From contig NC_049990.1 of the NCBI RefSeq assembly GCF_000003815.2, forward strand, positions 1,831,657 to 1,870,529: DNA of 38,873 bases, read 5' to 3'. Positions 10,395 to 20,634 of this stretch are shown one piece after another. The notes beneath the pieces were generated by a model. It was not told the DNA's origin, did no database searches, and saw only the letters and a program-made list of their open reading frames with translations. Position numbers and translations under genes: made by a program. This DNA is from Branchiostoma floridae (Eukaryota; Chordata; Leptocardii; Amphioxiformes; Branchiostomatidae). How positions within the stretch are numbered: position 1 is the first letter of the stretch; each line of letters begins with the position of its first letter.

Positions 10395-10620
10395 AGTCCT
10401 TAGCCTGCGTCCACGGGCGCCGCCATTTTGGTTCCCAGTGGTGTATGATGGGAATGGGTGTTGCAATTTTCCGTGGAATGTTATGAGCGTGTCGTTGCGG
10501 TCTTGTCGGATATAAAGGGACGGCAGCCACAACGATAGATGTTTGTTCTGTTTTATGGTGTCATGGCGTTTTTAATCCCTACTGACTACTGTCCGCATAC
10601 ATTACCAACCGTCAGTAGCG
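10395..10620. promoter_or_regulatory. Conserved spacer block: YY1-like motif, TATA box, hairpin (copy 1)
   Basis: GCCGCCATTTTG at 10419-10430 is a YY1-type element (CAAAATGGCGGC on the minus strand, towards ZF1). A plus-strand TATAAA lies at 10511-10516 within CGGATATAAAGGG. Downstream are inverted arms CTACTGAC (10579-10586) and GTCAGTAG (10611-10618). Copies at about 14.8-15.1 and 19.0-19.2 kb keep the same order. This suggests a bidirectional promoter, with minus transcription into ZF1 and possible plus transcription towards the ZF2 3' end. Confidence 0.5.
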
Positions 10621-10952
10621 TTGTAGACGCACATTAAAGCTTCTAACCACAGACCGGCTCTGTGATATTCAACATTGGTTTGATAATCATCCAACCGAGA
10701 TCGTGTGTATATTAACACTGTTCAGGTGTTGGGAAAATGAAATGATCAGATAATTGGCCCTAGTAACTTTCAAAGAAACAGCAGGTGGACTTCCGGTCTT
10801 CATATTTTGTGTCTAGATATCTCGACTTCTAATGGTTTTTATTTATATCTAAATTTATAACGATGGATGATAAGTAAATGTGCATTTCCTATACTTCTCA
10901 TGTGGAAACAAATTGAATGTGAAATAAAAACTACATGCTTAATTTGTAACTG

Positions 10953-12124
10953 TTTATTTGAAAGGGAAAAAACACTTTAACAAAGTAGGTAAATGCAAAA
11001 TATCAAGACCAACAACAAAGATAGATATACTTGTTAGTAAACTGAACTGTCTAAGAAAAATATAACGGAACTCAAACTGTAGGCCTAATTTACCAACCTA
11101 ACTGTTAATAGTTATCAAAGAGAACTTATCTTACAAAATTCGAAATATCTTTAGTAATATTTCGTTTTATCTAAACTAAAACTATTAGTCTAATATATAT
11201 ATATATATAACGTTACGGAACATAGCTAGAAACACAATTCCTAGGAGAGAAAGATAAAAATACATTTATCATCACCTCAGGTTATAAGTTCACTCCTCAA
11301 TGAGGTACTTTTCGCCTGGCAGATATTGACTTACTGCTGTTGATTATATGTCAATCAACATACAAAACAATACATTCTAGTCTACAAAATCAATGTTACG
11401 TTCTAGTTAACAAATGTTAAGTTCTAGTTTACACAGCAACGTGACGTTCTAGTTATCAAAAACAAATTTCTAGTGTTAGAAAATAAACAATAATCACCAT
11501 CATAGAATGTATAACATAAGAAGTCAACTTAACAAGATATGCTTCTAACAAACCTAACATCTTAGAAACTAGATTCTATAACACCAAAACCAACTGAACT
11601 ATACAAACCGAATAATGCATACATTACTTGAATTACTGAACAAGATACTGAAACAAAAAAAACTAAATGTTTCACCGCTGAAGTTTAGTATTTGTCTAGA
11701 GTTTAGAAAACCACTGACTTTGTGACGTCACCTTATTTAGATAGAACATGACTCGGTAAACATTAGATCATAAGTTTCAGATAGTCTATAACAGCCTCCG
11801 TCTCTGCACCTGCATAACATGACGTCACGGAAGCGGTGGGCAGCTCATTCCTTGACAAGTCTGGGGTTAGTCCACCGAAGATTTGGCTAAGTCCAATTGT
11901 TTGTGTTGGAAAGTACAGTTCAAGTCTTGATTAACAACATCTAATCAAGGATGGTTTTTTCCAACATCTTCTAGATAACAGAAAAGTTATTGCCTCAACA
12001 ACACAAACTGAAGTGACTTTACTGACAACGTGCTGATAACAGATAAGGCAGGTACGTCTTTAGGACCAACAGCTGACTGACCTGTGTGATTCACTTTCGT
12101 AGGTTCATTACGCCTGCACGTGGG
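10953..12124 (-). terminator. ZF2 3' UTR and poly(A) signal
   Basis: AATAAA occurs on the minus strand at 10953-10958 in the conserved context CAAATAAACAG found downstream of ZF2 to ZF7. The resulting 3' UTR is about 1.17 kb and AT-rich, with a (TA)n tract near 11197-11209. Near 12075-12120 it holds remnants of finger sequence (CAGCTGACTGACCTGTGTGA on the plus strand). No other gene is seen. Confidence 0.65.
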
Positions 12125-13102
12125 TTAGACCACTTGGCTCGCTGAACTGTCAGCTGCACTTCTCACACCTTTGAGTTTTCCACTATGATTCCGAATGTGA
12201 GTCTTTAGATTCCAAAGCACACTGAATTGCCTGCTGCACTCCTCACACTTGTAAGGTTTCTCCCCAGTGTGCGTCCGAATGTGTCTTTTCAGAGCACCCA
12301 GCTCACTGAACCGCCTGCTGCACTCCCCACAACCGTAGGGTTTTTCCCCTGTGTGAGTCCGTATGTGAGCCTTTAGATTACGTAGATGTCGAAACTGCCT
12401 GCTGCACTCCTCACACCTGTAGGGTTTCTCACCTGTGTGAGTGCGCACGTGTCTTTTCAGACTATATAGCCGACTGAACTGTCTGCTACACACCTCACAC
12501 GTATACGGTTTTTCACTTGTGTGAGTTTGCTTATGACTCTTAAGACCATCCTGTCGACTGAACTGCTTGCTGCACTCCTCGCACTTGTAGGGTTTCTCAC
12601 CCGTGTGAGTCCGCATGTGAGTCTTCAAATGACTCAGCACACTGAACCGCCTGCTGCACTCCTCACACTTGTAGGGTTTCTCCCCTATGTGAGTCCGCAT
12701 GTGTTTTTTGAGCTCACCCAGCTGACTGAACTGTCTACTGCACTCCTCACACCTGTATTGTTTCTCCCCTGTGTGAGTCCGCATGTGAACCTTCAGATTA
12801 CAAAGCTGACTGAACTGCTTGCTGCACTCCTCACACTTGTAGGGTTTCTCCCCTGTGTGAGTACGCATATGTCTCTTCAAATCACTCAGCTGACTGAACT
12901 GTCTGCTACACTCCTCACACTTGTAGGGTTTCTCCCCTGTGTGAGTCCGCATGTGAGCCTTCATGTTACATAGTTGACTGAACTGCTTGCCGCACTCCTC
13001 ACACCTGTAGCGTTTCTCCTCTCGGACAGATCGCACAGAAGAATCCTTTCTCGCCTTTCCCCTGACGTCACCGAAACCCTGGGCACTGCTTGTTGTAGAC
13101 AT
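12125..13102 (-). CDS. C2H2 zinc-finger protein ZF2
   Basis: A complete predicted nuclear DNA-binding protein of 325 residues. The N-terminus ([19 protein letters not shown]...) is followed by ten C2H2 fingers at about residues 32-311 and a short tail [19 protein letters not shown]. An in-frame ATG at 13171 exists, but the start at 13102 is preferred: it is conserved in all paralogues, and the upstream codons cross the splice acceptor at 13125-13126. The tail is a frameshifted eleventh finger, since the alternative frame reads CEKCS, a stop, then QFSE. Linkers vary at IGEK, TSEK and TGEKQY. Helix residues differ between fingers while the scaffold is nearly constant. No effector domain is seen. 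Confidence 0.94.
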   Translation of the reverse strand: MSTTSSAQGFGDVRGKARKDSSVRSVREEKRYRCEECGKQFSQLCNMKAHMRTHTGEKPYKCEECSRQFSQLSDLKRHMRTHTGEKPYKCEECSKQFSQLCNLKVHMRTHTGEKQYRCEECSRQFSQLGELKKHMRTHIGEKPYKCEECSRRFSVLSHLKTHMRTHTGEKPYKCEECSKQFSRQDGLKSHKQTHTSEKPYTCEVCSRQFSRLYSLKRHVRTHTGEKPYRCEECSRQFRHLRNLKAHIRTHTGEKPYGCGECSRRFSELGALKRHIRTHTGEKPYKCEECSRQFSVLWNLKTHIRNHSGKLKGVRSAADSSASQVV

Positions 13103-13124
13103 CCTCAGAGATCTTGTGCAACTT

Positions 13125-14498
13125 CTGTAACTCAGACAATAGGAACAATTAAGTAACAGATGATTTATCAAGTTACTATCTTCACCAGAAAGGTATGTCT
13201 TTGGTGTTTTTGCATGTGTCTGTGTGTATGTGTCCTGTGCATGTGTGTGTCTGTGTGTTTGTGCATCTGTATGTCTGTGTGTGTGTATGTGTACCTGTGT
13301 GTGTGCCTGTGTGTCTATGTGAGAGTCTGTATGCGTCTGTCTGTGTATATGTGTGTCTGCATTTGTGTCTGTCTGCGTCTGTGTGTATCTTAACTACAAG
13401 CATAATTTGTATTTATCTTTGCATGAACGTATGTGTGTGTGTTTGGACAACATAACTCGGAAAACCTGGATTGGATCCTGGTGATATTTGGTTGGTATGA
13501 ACGGTTTATTCAACAATCGACATTGTAAACAGTAAACAATAATATATATGGCTGAATTCAGGAGTGCGTAAGCATTTACACGAATTATTTGACAATCGTA
13601 CGGATCTTGTGTGAGACGCTCGAATCACTACGCGGAAATGTACGATCTTATGCAACCGCAATAATCACTACGTGAAAGGGACGGACATCTATTGTTTACG
13701 AGCATAACAATAGGACAAAAACACAGGAGTGCGACTTTTGACGCAAGACGTCACCCAACGCTTGTAGCAACAAGAAAACAAAGAAATGACGAATCTTTCG
13801 AATTCTTATCGACTTCATAGCAAACTTTGTGACATCACTCGGTTAAAGATCAGCGAATTCGGCTAGTTTTGTTCCTAATTGTCCCTAAAATTACAAAGAT
13901 AAAATCGTAAGTTTGAAAACATGCCCAAGCATCAGTTACTGAACCTCCCCGTCAAATGTGGAACATGCCATGATGAACACCAGATGTTAGAATGGCGGGA
14001 AGTTTCCGGCCCAAGGGCGGACGTAGGGGTTTACAGTATACCGTACGTGTAGCAACTGCGCCCTTCATACCAGTAAGACGTTTCTAAACACCAATAAACA
14101 CTACAAACGTGACTCTACACCTAAAAACACATGCATTTCCATTCGTTTTCACGATTACAACTCGATACATTTAAAAAAGAAAGACCATCCATAAACCCCA
14201 CAAGGGCCCAAAAAATGTGCTTACGTTATCTTCGGATCTTCAGCCTCGCTTCCCCGTTTGAATTTTGAATAAAAATTCACAGAAAATTTCCCCCATTTCG
14301 GGCGAGGAAACAGCAAAGATACGAAGGAACATGTATATCACTTCCTTCTGCAGGCTATGGTCTACTTTCAACACCCACAGAAGACAGGAAAATGGAGTTG
14401 AGTTGGCGGGACCCCCACCGAAAATTTATCACGACACGCTTCAGCTTTCTGTCAAATCTAGACAAGTTTTATGATCAAAATAAAACAGATCGTCTTAC
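13125..14498 (-). other. ZF2 intron
   Basis: The donor GT is at 14497-14498 (CAG|GTAAGACG) and the acceptor AG at 13125-13126 (GAGTTACAG|AAGTTGC). The intron is 1.37 kb and has no clear transposon, so it is the best empty-site reference in the array. A GT-rich tract fills 13205-13445. Confidence 0.75.
13205..13445. repeat. Degenerate GT/CA-rich tract in ZF2 intron
   Basis: An interrupted GT-rich microsatellite about 80-320 nt upstream of the ZF2 splice acceptor (CA-rich in the transcript). It is positionally equivalent to 1219-1460 in ZF1 but lacks the long pure run. Apparent Cys/Val-rich frames here are composition artefacts. Confidence 0.88.
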
Positions 14499-14740
14499 CT
14501 GATCAAACTTGAACCCTAGTCATGCACAGAAACACCAGTAGGTTGTCTCTAAAGCCGCGAAAGTTGTGGTCTTTGCTTCGGGAGGACGGGAACTTTCCAA
14601 ACCGCTGTCACTCGACACTCCGAGCAAACAGGAAGAAGGCGTCATGTGACCCGGAAGTATTCTTTGGTTATGGGTCAAACCAAGGTCAAACAATATCTCC
14701 TGGTCACCCAATAGTTGTCGCGACATCGCTCAGCTGAAAT
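14499..14740 (-). promoter_or_regulatory. ZF2 non-coding exon 1 with ETS-type motif
   Basis: This is a paralogue of 10073-10260, ending TTTGATCAG|GTAAGACG on the minus strand. CCGGAAGT lies at 14651-14658. The frame readable in ZF1 exon 1 hits a stop here (TGCATGACTAG near 14520), supporting a 5' UTR role. The 5' end is approximate. Confidence 0.7.
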
Positions 14741-14819
14741 CGTAGTAATGAGAATATAATTTAGAAGAGCTAATTGTAAAGCTTGAAAAATAATATTACA
14801 TGTATTACAGGTTTGCGAT

Positions 14820-15090
14820 ATGGTTTAGCCTGCGTCCACGGGCGCCGCCATTTTGTTTCCCAGTGGTGTATGATGGGAAGTGGTGTTGCAGTTTCGATGT
14901 GTTTATACAAGGGGGTTGAAAAATAATTCTTGGTTTATATTGAGGTGGAATGTTATGAGCGTGTCTTTGCGGTCTTGTCGGATATAAAGGGACAGCAGCC
15001 AAAACGATAATAATTTGGTCTGTTTTATGGTGGCGTTTTTTTTTTATCCCTACTGACTTCTGTCCGCATACATTACCAACCGTCAGTAGC
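14820..15090. promoter_or_regulatory. Conserved spacer block (copy 2)
   Basis: GCCGCCATTTTG lies at 14844-14855, plus-strand TATAAA at 14983-14988 and hairpin arms CTACTGAC/GTCAGTAG at 15050-15057 and 15082-15089. Spacing matches copy 1 apart from a small insertion before the TATA box. It lies upstream of ZF2 exon 1 on the minus strand. Confidence 0.5.
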
Positions 15091-15392
15091 GTTGTAGACG
15101 CACGTTAAAGCTTCTAGCCACAGACCGGCTCTGTGATATTGAGCATTAGTGGATAATCCTACCGAGTTCGTGTGTCTTTAATTAACACTGTTGTGCTGTT
15201 AAGAAAATGAAATAATTAGATAATTGGTCCCTAGTGACATTCAAAGTTACTGCAGCAGGACTTACCGTCTTGGTATCTCGTGTACTATATATCCCGTGTT
15301 CTATTGCTTGGGATGATAAGTAAATGACAATTTTCTACGTTTCTTATGGGCTAACAATTCAATGTGAAAGAAAAACTACAGGCACGGTTCTG

Positions 15393-16449
15393 TTTATTTG
15401 AAACAACTTTTTAACAAAATGAATGAATACAAACTATTGCAGTCAACAACAAAGATAGATAAGTAAAGTGAACTTATACTACAAGATTACTAACACCTCT
15501 ATTGGTCTACTGTCCTCCCATCTAACTGCAAGTCTAAAATCTATAAAGTTACAACGGTACATAGCTAGAAATACTATTCCTAGGAGAAAGGGAAAATAAC
15601 AAGTTCACTACTCTTCCCCTTTAGACATTGACTTGATACTGTTCTATAAATGGCGATGAAGGTACAAAAACAATCTTCAATGTTAAGTTCTACTTTCTAC
15701 AAATCAGTGTTAGTTTCTTGCTTAGTTAAAAGATAAATGTTACGTTCTATTTATGAAAGGCATGTTACTTTCAGTTCTACTTTATTAGCAAACGCTATTC
15801 AGGCTGGTATTATGTCTGCTATGTTGAAATCAATAAAGGATGATGATGATGTCCCCAAACGATTAAACACGATCTATCATGTACCTTTAGAGGAAACTGC
15901 AAATCACCAAACAAACTTCTAATTTTTCCCTTGTAGACACACCTCACTACTGTATGTGAATATGTAAATAAAGATACCAAAGCGTGCCAGTTCCAGTTGG
16001 CGTCTAGTTTGCTGCGAAACAATTCAAACAACATCTACAATATTCAGTCATAGAAGTTACAAAAATGCACTTGAACATGATACAAATCCTACAAAACTAC
16101 CTGCTTGGAAACTTAATTCTAGAATACCATAGGGAACTTCACTATATACATGAAGAAAAGGTTACAAAAAATAAATGAACATGAACAGGATACACGTGCA
16201 ACGAAACTACCATCTTGGAAACTAAATTGTAGAACCACTGGTAACTGAACTTCATTATTTACAAGTCAAGTCAAGTCATGATCAAAACGGACCGCATATC
16301 AGAAAAGGCAGTCGCCTCAAGAGCACGAACTGAACTGGCTTTACTGACTGCGTGTCAGTGCGATTTGAGTGCATGTAACTTTTCAGGGTCAATCGCTGAC
16401 GAAACTGTCAGATCTGATTGTCCGCACCTGCTGGCTTCATTAGTACTCC
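15393..16449 (-). terminator. ZF3 3' UTR and poly(A) signal
   Basis: AATAAA (minus) is at 15393-15398 in the conserved CAAATAAACAG context. The 3' UTR is about 1.06 kb. At 16380-16440 it contains CTGTCAGATCTGATTG, a segment also present below the ZF5, ZF6 and ZF7 stops, next to degraded finger sequence. Confidence 0.62.
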
Positions 16450-16968
16450 TCACACCTGTTTGTCACCTTTGTGAGTCCGCATGTGTCTCTTCAGATTCCC
16501 GAACTCACTAAACTGCCTGCTGCACTCCTCACACGTGAAGGGTTTCTCCCCTGTGTGAGTCCGCATGTGTCCCTTCAGATGATGGAACTGTCTGAATTGT
16601 TTTCTGCACTCCTCACACTTATAAGGTTTCTCCCCTGTGTGAGTCCGCATGTGAATCTCCAGATGATGGAAAAGACTGAACTGCTTTCTGCACTCCTCAC
16701 ACTTGTAAGGTTTCTCTTCTGTGTGAGTCCGCATGTGGCTCTTCAGATTGCTCAACTGACTGAATTGCGTACTGCACTCCCCACACTGGTAGGGTTTATC
16801 CCCTGTGTGGGTCCGCATGTGAGCCTTCAGGTTACATAGTTGACTGAACTGCTTGTTGCACTCCTCACACTTGTAGCGTTTCCCCTCTCTGGCAGATCGC
16901 AGAGAAGAATCCTTTATCGCCTTTCTCCTGACGTCACCCAAACCCTGGGCACTGCTTGTTTTCGACAT
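16450..16968 (-). CDS. C2H2 zinc-finger protein ZF3, short member
   Basis: A predicted DNA-binding protein of 172 residues: the conserved N-terminus ([17 protein letters not shown]...) and only five C2H2 fingers, ending KGDKQV. It is the shortest intact member, and the other complete genes have 9-12 fingers. The stop falls where another linker would begin; further decayed finger sequence lies in the 3' UTR, so fingers have been lost. Finger 3 (FSLFHHLEIH) and finger 4 (FRQFHHLKGH) resemble fingers in ZF1, ZF5 and ZF7, which suggests exchange between paralogues. The acceptor AG is at 16991-16992 (CTCTACAG). Confidence 0.93.
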   Translation of the reverse strand: MSKTSSAQGLGDVRRKAIKDSSLRSAREGKRYKCEECNKQFSQLCNLKAHMRTHTGDKPYQCGECSTQFSQLSNLKSHMRTHTEEKPYKCEECRKQFSLFHHLEIHMRTHTGEKPYKCEECRKQFRQFHHLKGHMRTHTGEKPFTCEECSRQFSEFGNLKRHMRTHKGDKQV

Positions 16969-16990
16969 CCTCCTAGATCTTGTGTAACTT

Positions 16991-18646
16991 CTGTAGAGAC
17001 AACAGGAACGATCAAGTTAGAAATATTTCATCCATAGCCTTTTTAGTATTTGGTTCGCACTGTATGAATTTGTCAGTGAGGGGAAATAAGCGATGAAAGT
17101 GCGGTTCACTTATGCCATAGAAACATAATTTTCATGGGAAAAAAAGGAACGAATGCTAGTACTGGTAGGAATCTGCAGAAATGCACACAGATATCACAGG
17201 GCAGATTCTCTTTATAATAATAGCAGCAAACTACAAGCTCAAATGCGCTGCCGAGAACCTGGTCTGCAGTCCGACCCTTTGGATTTCATGGTTTGTGTCA
17301 TAAAAAAAATGAGGTTTTAATGAGGCGAACGTAAGCGAACGTAATCGAAAAGAACCGACATCTATTGCTTACGAGAATAACAATAGGACAAAAACAAAGG
17401 AGTGCGATTCTTGACGCTAGAGGCCACCCCACGCTTGTAGCTACAGTGAATCTCTTTAATAAATCTTATCAGTTTCCCAGTAAAATGTGTGAAATCACTC
17501 GGTCAAACTTTAGCGAAAACTGATGTATTTGCTCCACGTTGTTCCCGAATGTACAAAGAGAAAACGCTAAATTTGAAACCATGTCCAAGCATCAGTTACT
17601 GAACCTCCCCTTACAATAAGGAACACGCCATGATGAACACCTGATGTAAGAATGGCGGGAAGTTTCCGGCCCAGGGGCGGATGGAGGGGTTTACAGTATA
17701 CCGTACATACAAAAACTGCGTCCCTCATTTCAGCAAGACGTTTCTTAACACCAATTAACACTACATAAGTGCCTCTGCAACTATTGATATACGTTAACAC
17801 ACCTGCAGTTCCACTCGATTTTACGATTACATCGCTATGAATTCATACAAGAAAGACACCTATGTAAACCCCAACAGGGCCCCAAAATTTGTTAACGTTA
17901 TCTTCAGCCTTTCTCCTAGCCTTGAAGGGGAGGGGCTGCTAAATCGAATTGCCCATTCCCTACATGGTTAAGCCATGTCAAACAATCACTTAAAAACACA
18001 TTTACCTACATTTCAAACCTCAAGTCTTTACCCCCACTGCAAAGCTGGATTTGTTAGGTTTGTTTTGGTTCAAAAAGCCCGAGTTCAACTCCGGCATTTT
18101 AACGAGCTACAGCCAGATGATTGTCATGATGTCAGGATTGCACCCCCTCCCCTAATGGATCAGTCCATGTGCCAGTCTCGAATATGAAGGTCACTCATAG
18201 GTCAAAGCATGCCAAAGGTCACAATTTTTGGCAAGATTTTAAAAATATACATGCTTCAGTCACTCTTGCAGAAATATAGACCTTTGTGATCGAAATTTGC
18301 CCAGGGAAAAAAATTATCTAAAAGAAACAGGCTAAGGGTAGGCACTGGGCACTTTCTGCGCAGCTCCGGAAAACAACTCCCTCCCCTGAACCTTGAACGT
18401 GGACATCTCCTAGCCTCCTCTGTGCGAATTGAATAAAAAGTGTGACAGAAACTTTCCTCCATTTTAGGTAAGGAAACAGAAAAGCTACGAAGGAACATGT
18501 GTATCGAAGACTATGGTCTATTTTTCAACACTCAGTTTGGAGATGTGTTACCAGTTGATGGCACCCCCCTGCCAAAAACACGACACGGTCAGTTTTCTGT
18601 CAAATCTACAGAGATTTTGGAGTCAAAATACAACAAAACGTCTTAC
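16991..18646 (-). other. ZF3 intron
   Basis: The donor GT is at 18645-18646 and the acceptor at 16991-16992. The length is 1.66 kb, of which 483 bp is an insertion (17923-18405). The rest aligns by eye with the ZF4 and ZF5 introns. It lacks the GT-rich tract of ZF1 and ZF2. Confidence 0.72.
17923..18405. mobile_element. 483-bp insertion with 11-bp target duplication
   Basis: TCTCCTAGCCT occurs at 17912-17922 and again at 18406-18416. ZF4 and ZF5 have one related site here (TCTCCTCGCTT), so the segment is an insertion. The ends carry a weak inverted likeness (AAGGGGAGGG at left; CCCTCCCCTGAA at right). There is no poly(A) and no long frame. An 11-bp duplication would suit a Mutator-like element or a retroposed piece; the class is not determined. 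Confidence 0.65.
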
Positions 18647-18890
18647 CTGAACAAACTTAAACCCTAGTTTTGCACAGAAACACCAGTGGGCTGTCTCCAA
18701 AGCCGATTATTTGGTGATTTTTGCTCCGGAAGGACGGGAACTTTTCCAACCCGCTGTCGCTCTCGACTCTCCGAGTAAACGGGAAGACAGCATCATATGA
18801 CCCGGAAGTATTCTATTGTTCTGGGTCAAACATCATCTCCTGGTTACCCAATAGTTGTCGCGACATCGCTCAGCTGAATGCTGAGATTGT
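18647..18890 (-). promoter_or_regulatory. ZF3 non-coding exon 1 with ETS-type motif
   Basis: This ends TTTGTTCAG|GTAAGACG on the minus strand. CCGGAAGT is at 18802-18809. The frame seen in ZF1 exon 1 is broken by a TAA (ACCAAATAATCGG), consistent with untranslated sequence. The 5' end is approximate. Confidence 0.68.
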
Positions 18891-18974
18891 AGTAATGAGG
18901 ATATAATTTTTAATAAAAGAAGGGCCAATTGTATCACCTGAGAAATTATATCACATGTATTACGGGTTTGCGAT

Positions 18975-19240
18975 ATGGTTTAGCCCGCGTCCACGGGTGC
19001 CGCCATTTTGTTTCCCATTGGTGTATGACGGGAATACTAGTACATATAGATGTTGCAATTTCGATGTGTTTATAATGAGGTGGAATGTTATGAGCGTGTC
19101 GTTGCGGTCTTGTCGGATATAAAGGGACGGCAGCCACAATGATAAATGTTTGGTCTGTTTTATGGTGGCGTTTTTAAATCGCTACTGACTACTGTCCGCA
19201 TACATTAACAACCGTCAGGAGCGTTGTAGACGCACATTGC
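18975..19240. promoter_or_regulatory. Conserved spacer block (copy 3)
   Basis: GCCGCCATTTTG is at 18999-19010 and plus-strand TATAAA at 19118-19123. The hairpin is degraded here: the right arm reads GTCAGGAG rather than GTCAGTAG. It lies upstream of ZF3 exon 1. Confidence 0.48.
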
Positions 19241-19524
19241 AGCTTCTAACCACAGACCGGCTCTGTGATATTGAGTATTGGTGGATAATCCTACAGAGAT
19301 CGTGTGTATATTAACACTGTTATGGTGTTGGGAAAATGAAATGATCAAATAATTGGCCCCTGGTGACTTTTAAAGAAACTGCAACAGGACTGCCGGTCTT
19401 CATATCTTGTGTACTAGATATGTCTCGCCTTTTAATGGTTGGGATGATAGGTAAATTTCCTACACTTTCTCATGTGGTAACAAACTCAATGTGAAATAAA
19501 AACTACATGCTTGGTTTGTAACTG

Positions 19525-20634
19525 TTTATTTGAAAGCAACTGTTAAAAAATAGATAAATGCCAACTATCAAAATCAACAACAAAGATAGTTACTATCAGT
19601 TACTATTAGTTACTACAAGTGAACTTATCTCAGTAAATTATGAACATGTTTACCAGTCTTTTGTTATCGCATCTAAATTTAAACTACAAGCCTAAATTAT
19701 ATAACAATTCAAACTACAAGCCATAATATATAAAGTAACATAGCCAGAGCTACTATTCCTAGAAGAACAGGAAAATAATACACTTATCATCATCTCTGGT
19801 TGTAAGTTCACTCATAAAGGAGGAACTCCTTCTCCTTGTGCTCATTAAATTGCTACTGTTCCTCATTTGTCAATGAAGTTACAAAAACAATGTTTAGTTA
19901 TAGCTTAAAAAAATAATGTTAACTTCTAGATTAAAACCAACAATGTTAAGTTCCACTTAGCGAAAACAACAATGTTATGTTCTTGGTCACAAAAACAATG
20001 CTAAGTTGTTCTGTGAAGAAGACCATAGAATTCAAATGTCAGGAAACCAACTTGAATGGTAAAAAGTTTCCAAAAAAACTAACATCTTAGAAACTAACTT
20101 CTATAAAACCACAACCAAGTATTCATGTGGAAATAAAACTACTTCAATAACGGGAAAAATGCTGAATTGTAATCACTAACACAAAAATTGGACTTTTCAA
20201 CTGTCAAGCCTTTGTTATGGAATGAGTAATCCATCGTCAAAAATAGAACAAATGACTAACGGAACGATCATAAGTTGATAATAAGTTTATGGCAGCCCCC
20301 GTCTCTGTATCTGCATAACATGACGTCACAGAACTTGTCCATTTATTAAAGCGTCTGGAGTCCGTCCCTCGAAAATTTGTGTAAAGCCAATTGTTTGTGT
20401 TGGAAAGTACAGTTCAACTCTTGCAATTGGTTAACAAAATCCAGTTCAAATCTAATCCCGAATGACTTCCAACACAGATAGAAAAAGTTGTTGCCCCAAC
20501 AACACAAACTTCAGCTTTAAGTCCTCATGATCAACAGCTGACTGAATTGTCTGTTTCACTTTCGCACCATCATTACGTGTGCACATGAGTTAGATCACCT
20601 GACTCACTCAACTGGCTGCTGCACTCGGGTCTCC
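19525..20634 (-). terminator. ZF4 3' UTR and poly(A) signal
   Basis: AATAAA (minus) is at 19525-19530 in the conserved context. The 3' UTR is about 1.1 kb and AT-rich. Just below the stop, near 20600-20640, is a frameshifted remnant of another finger (out-of-frame reading TQRCEE). Confidence 0.65.

Noticed and set aside
13102-13171. Extended ZF2 start at 13171 (and 33815 for ZF6, 38443 for ZF7)
   Set aside because: The extra codons span the conserved 3' splice site, so they are intronic.
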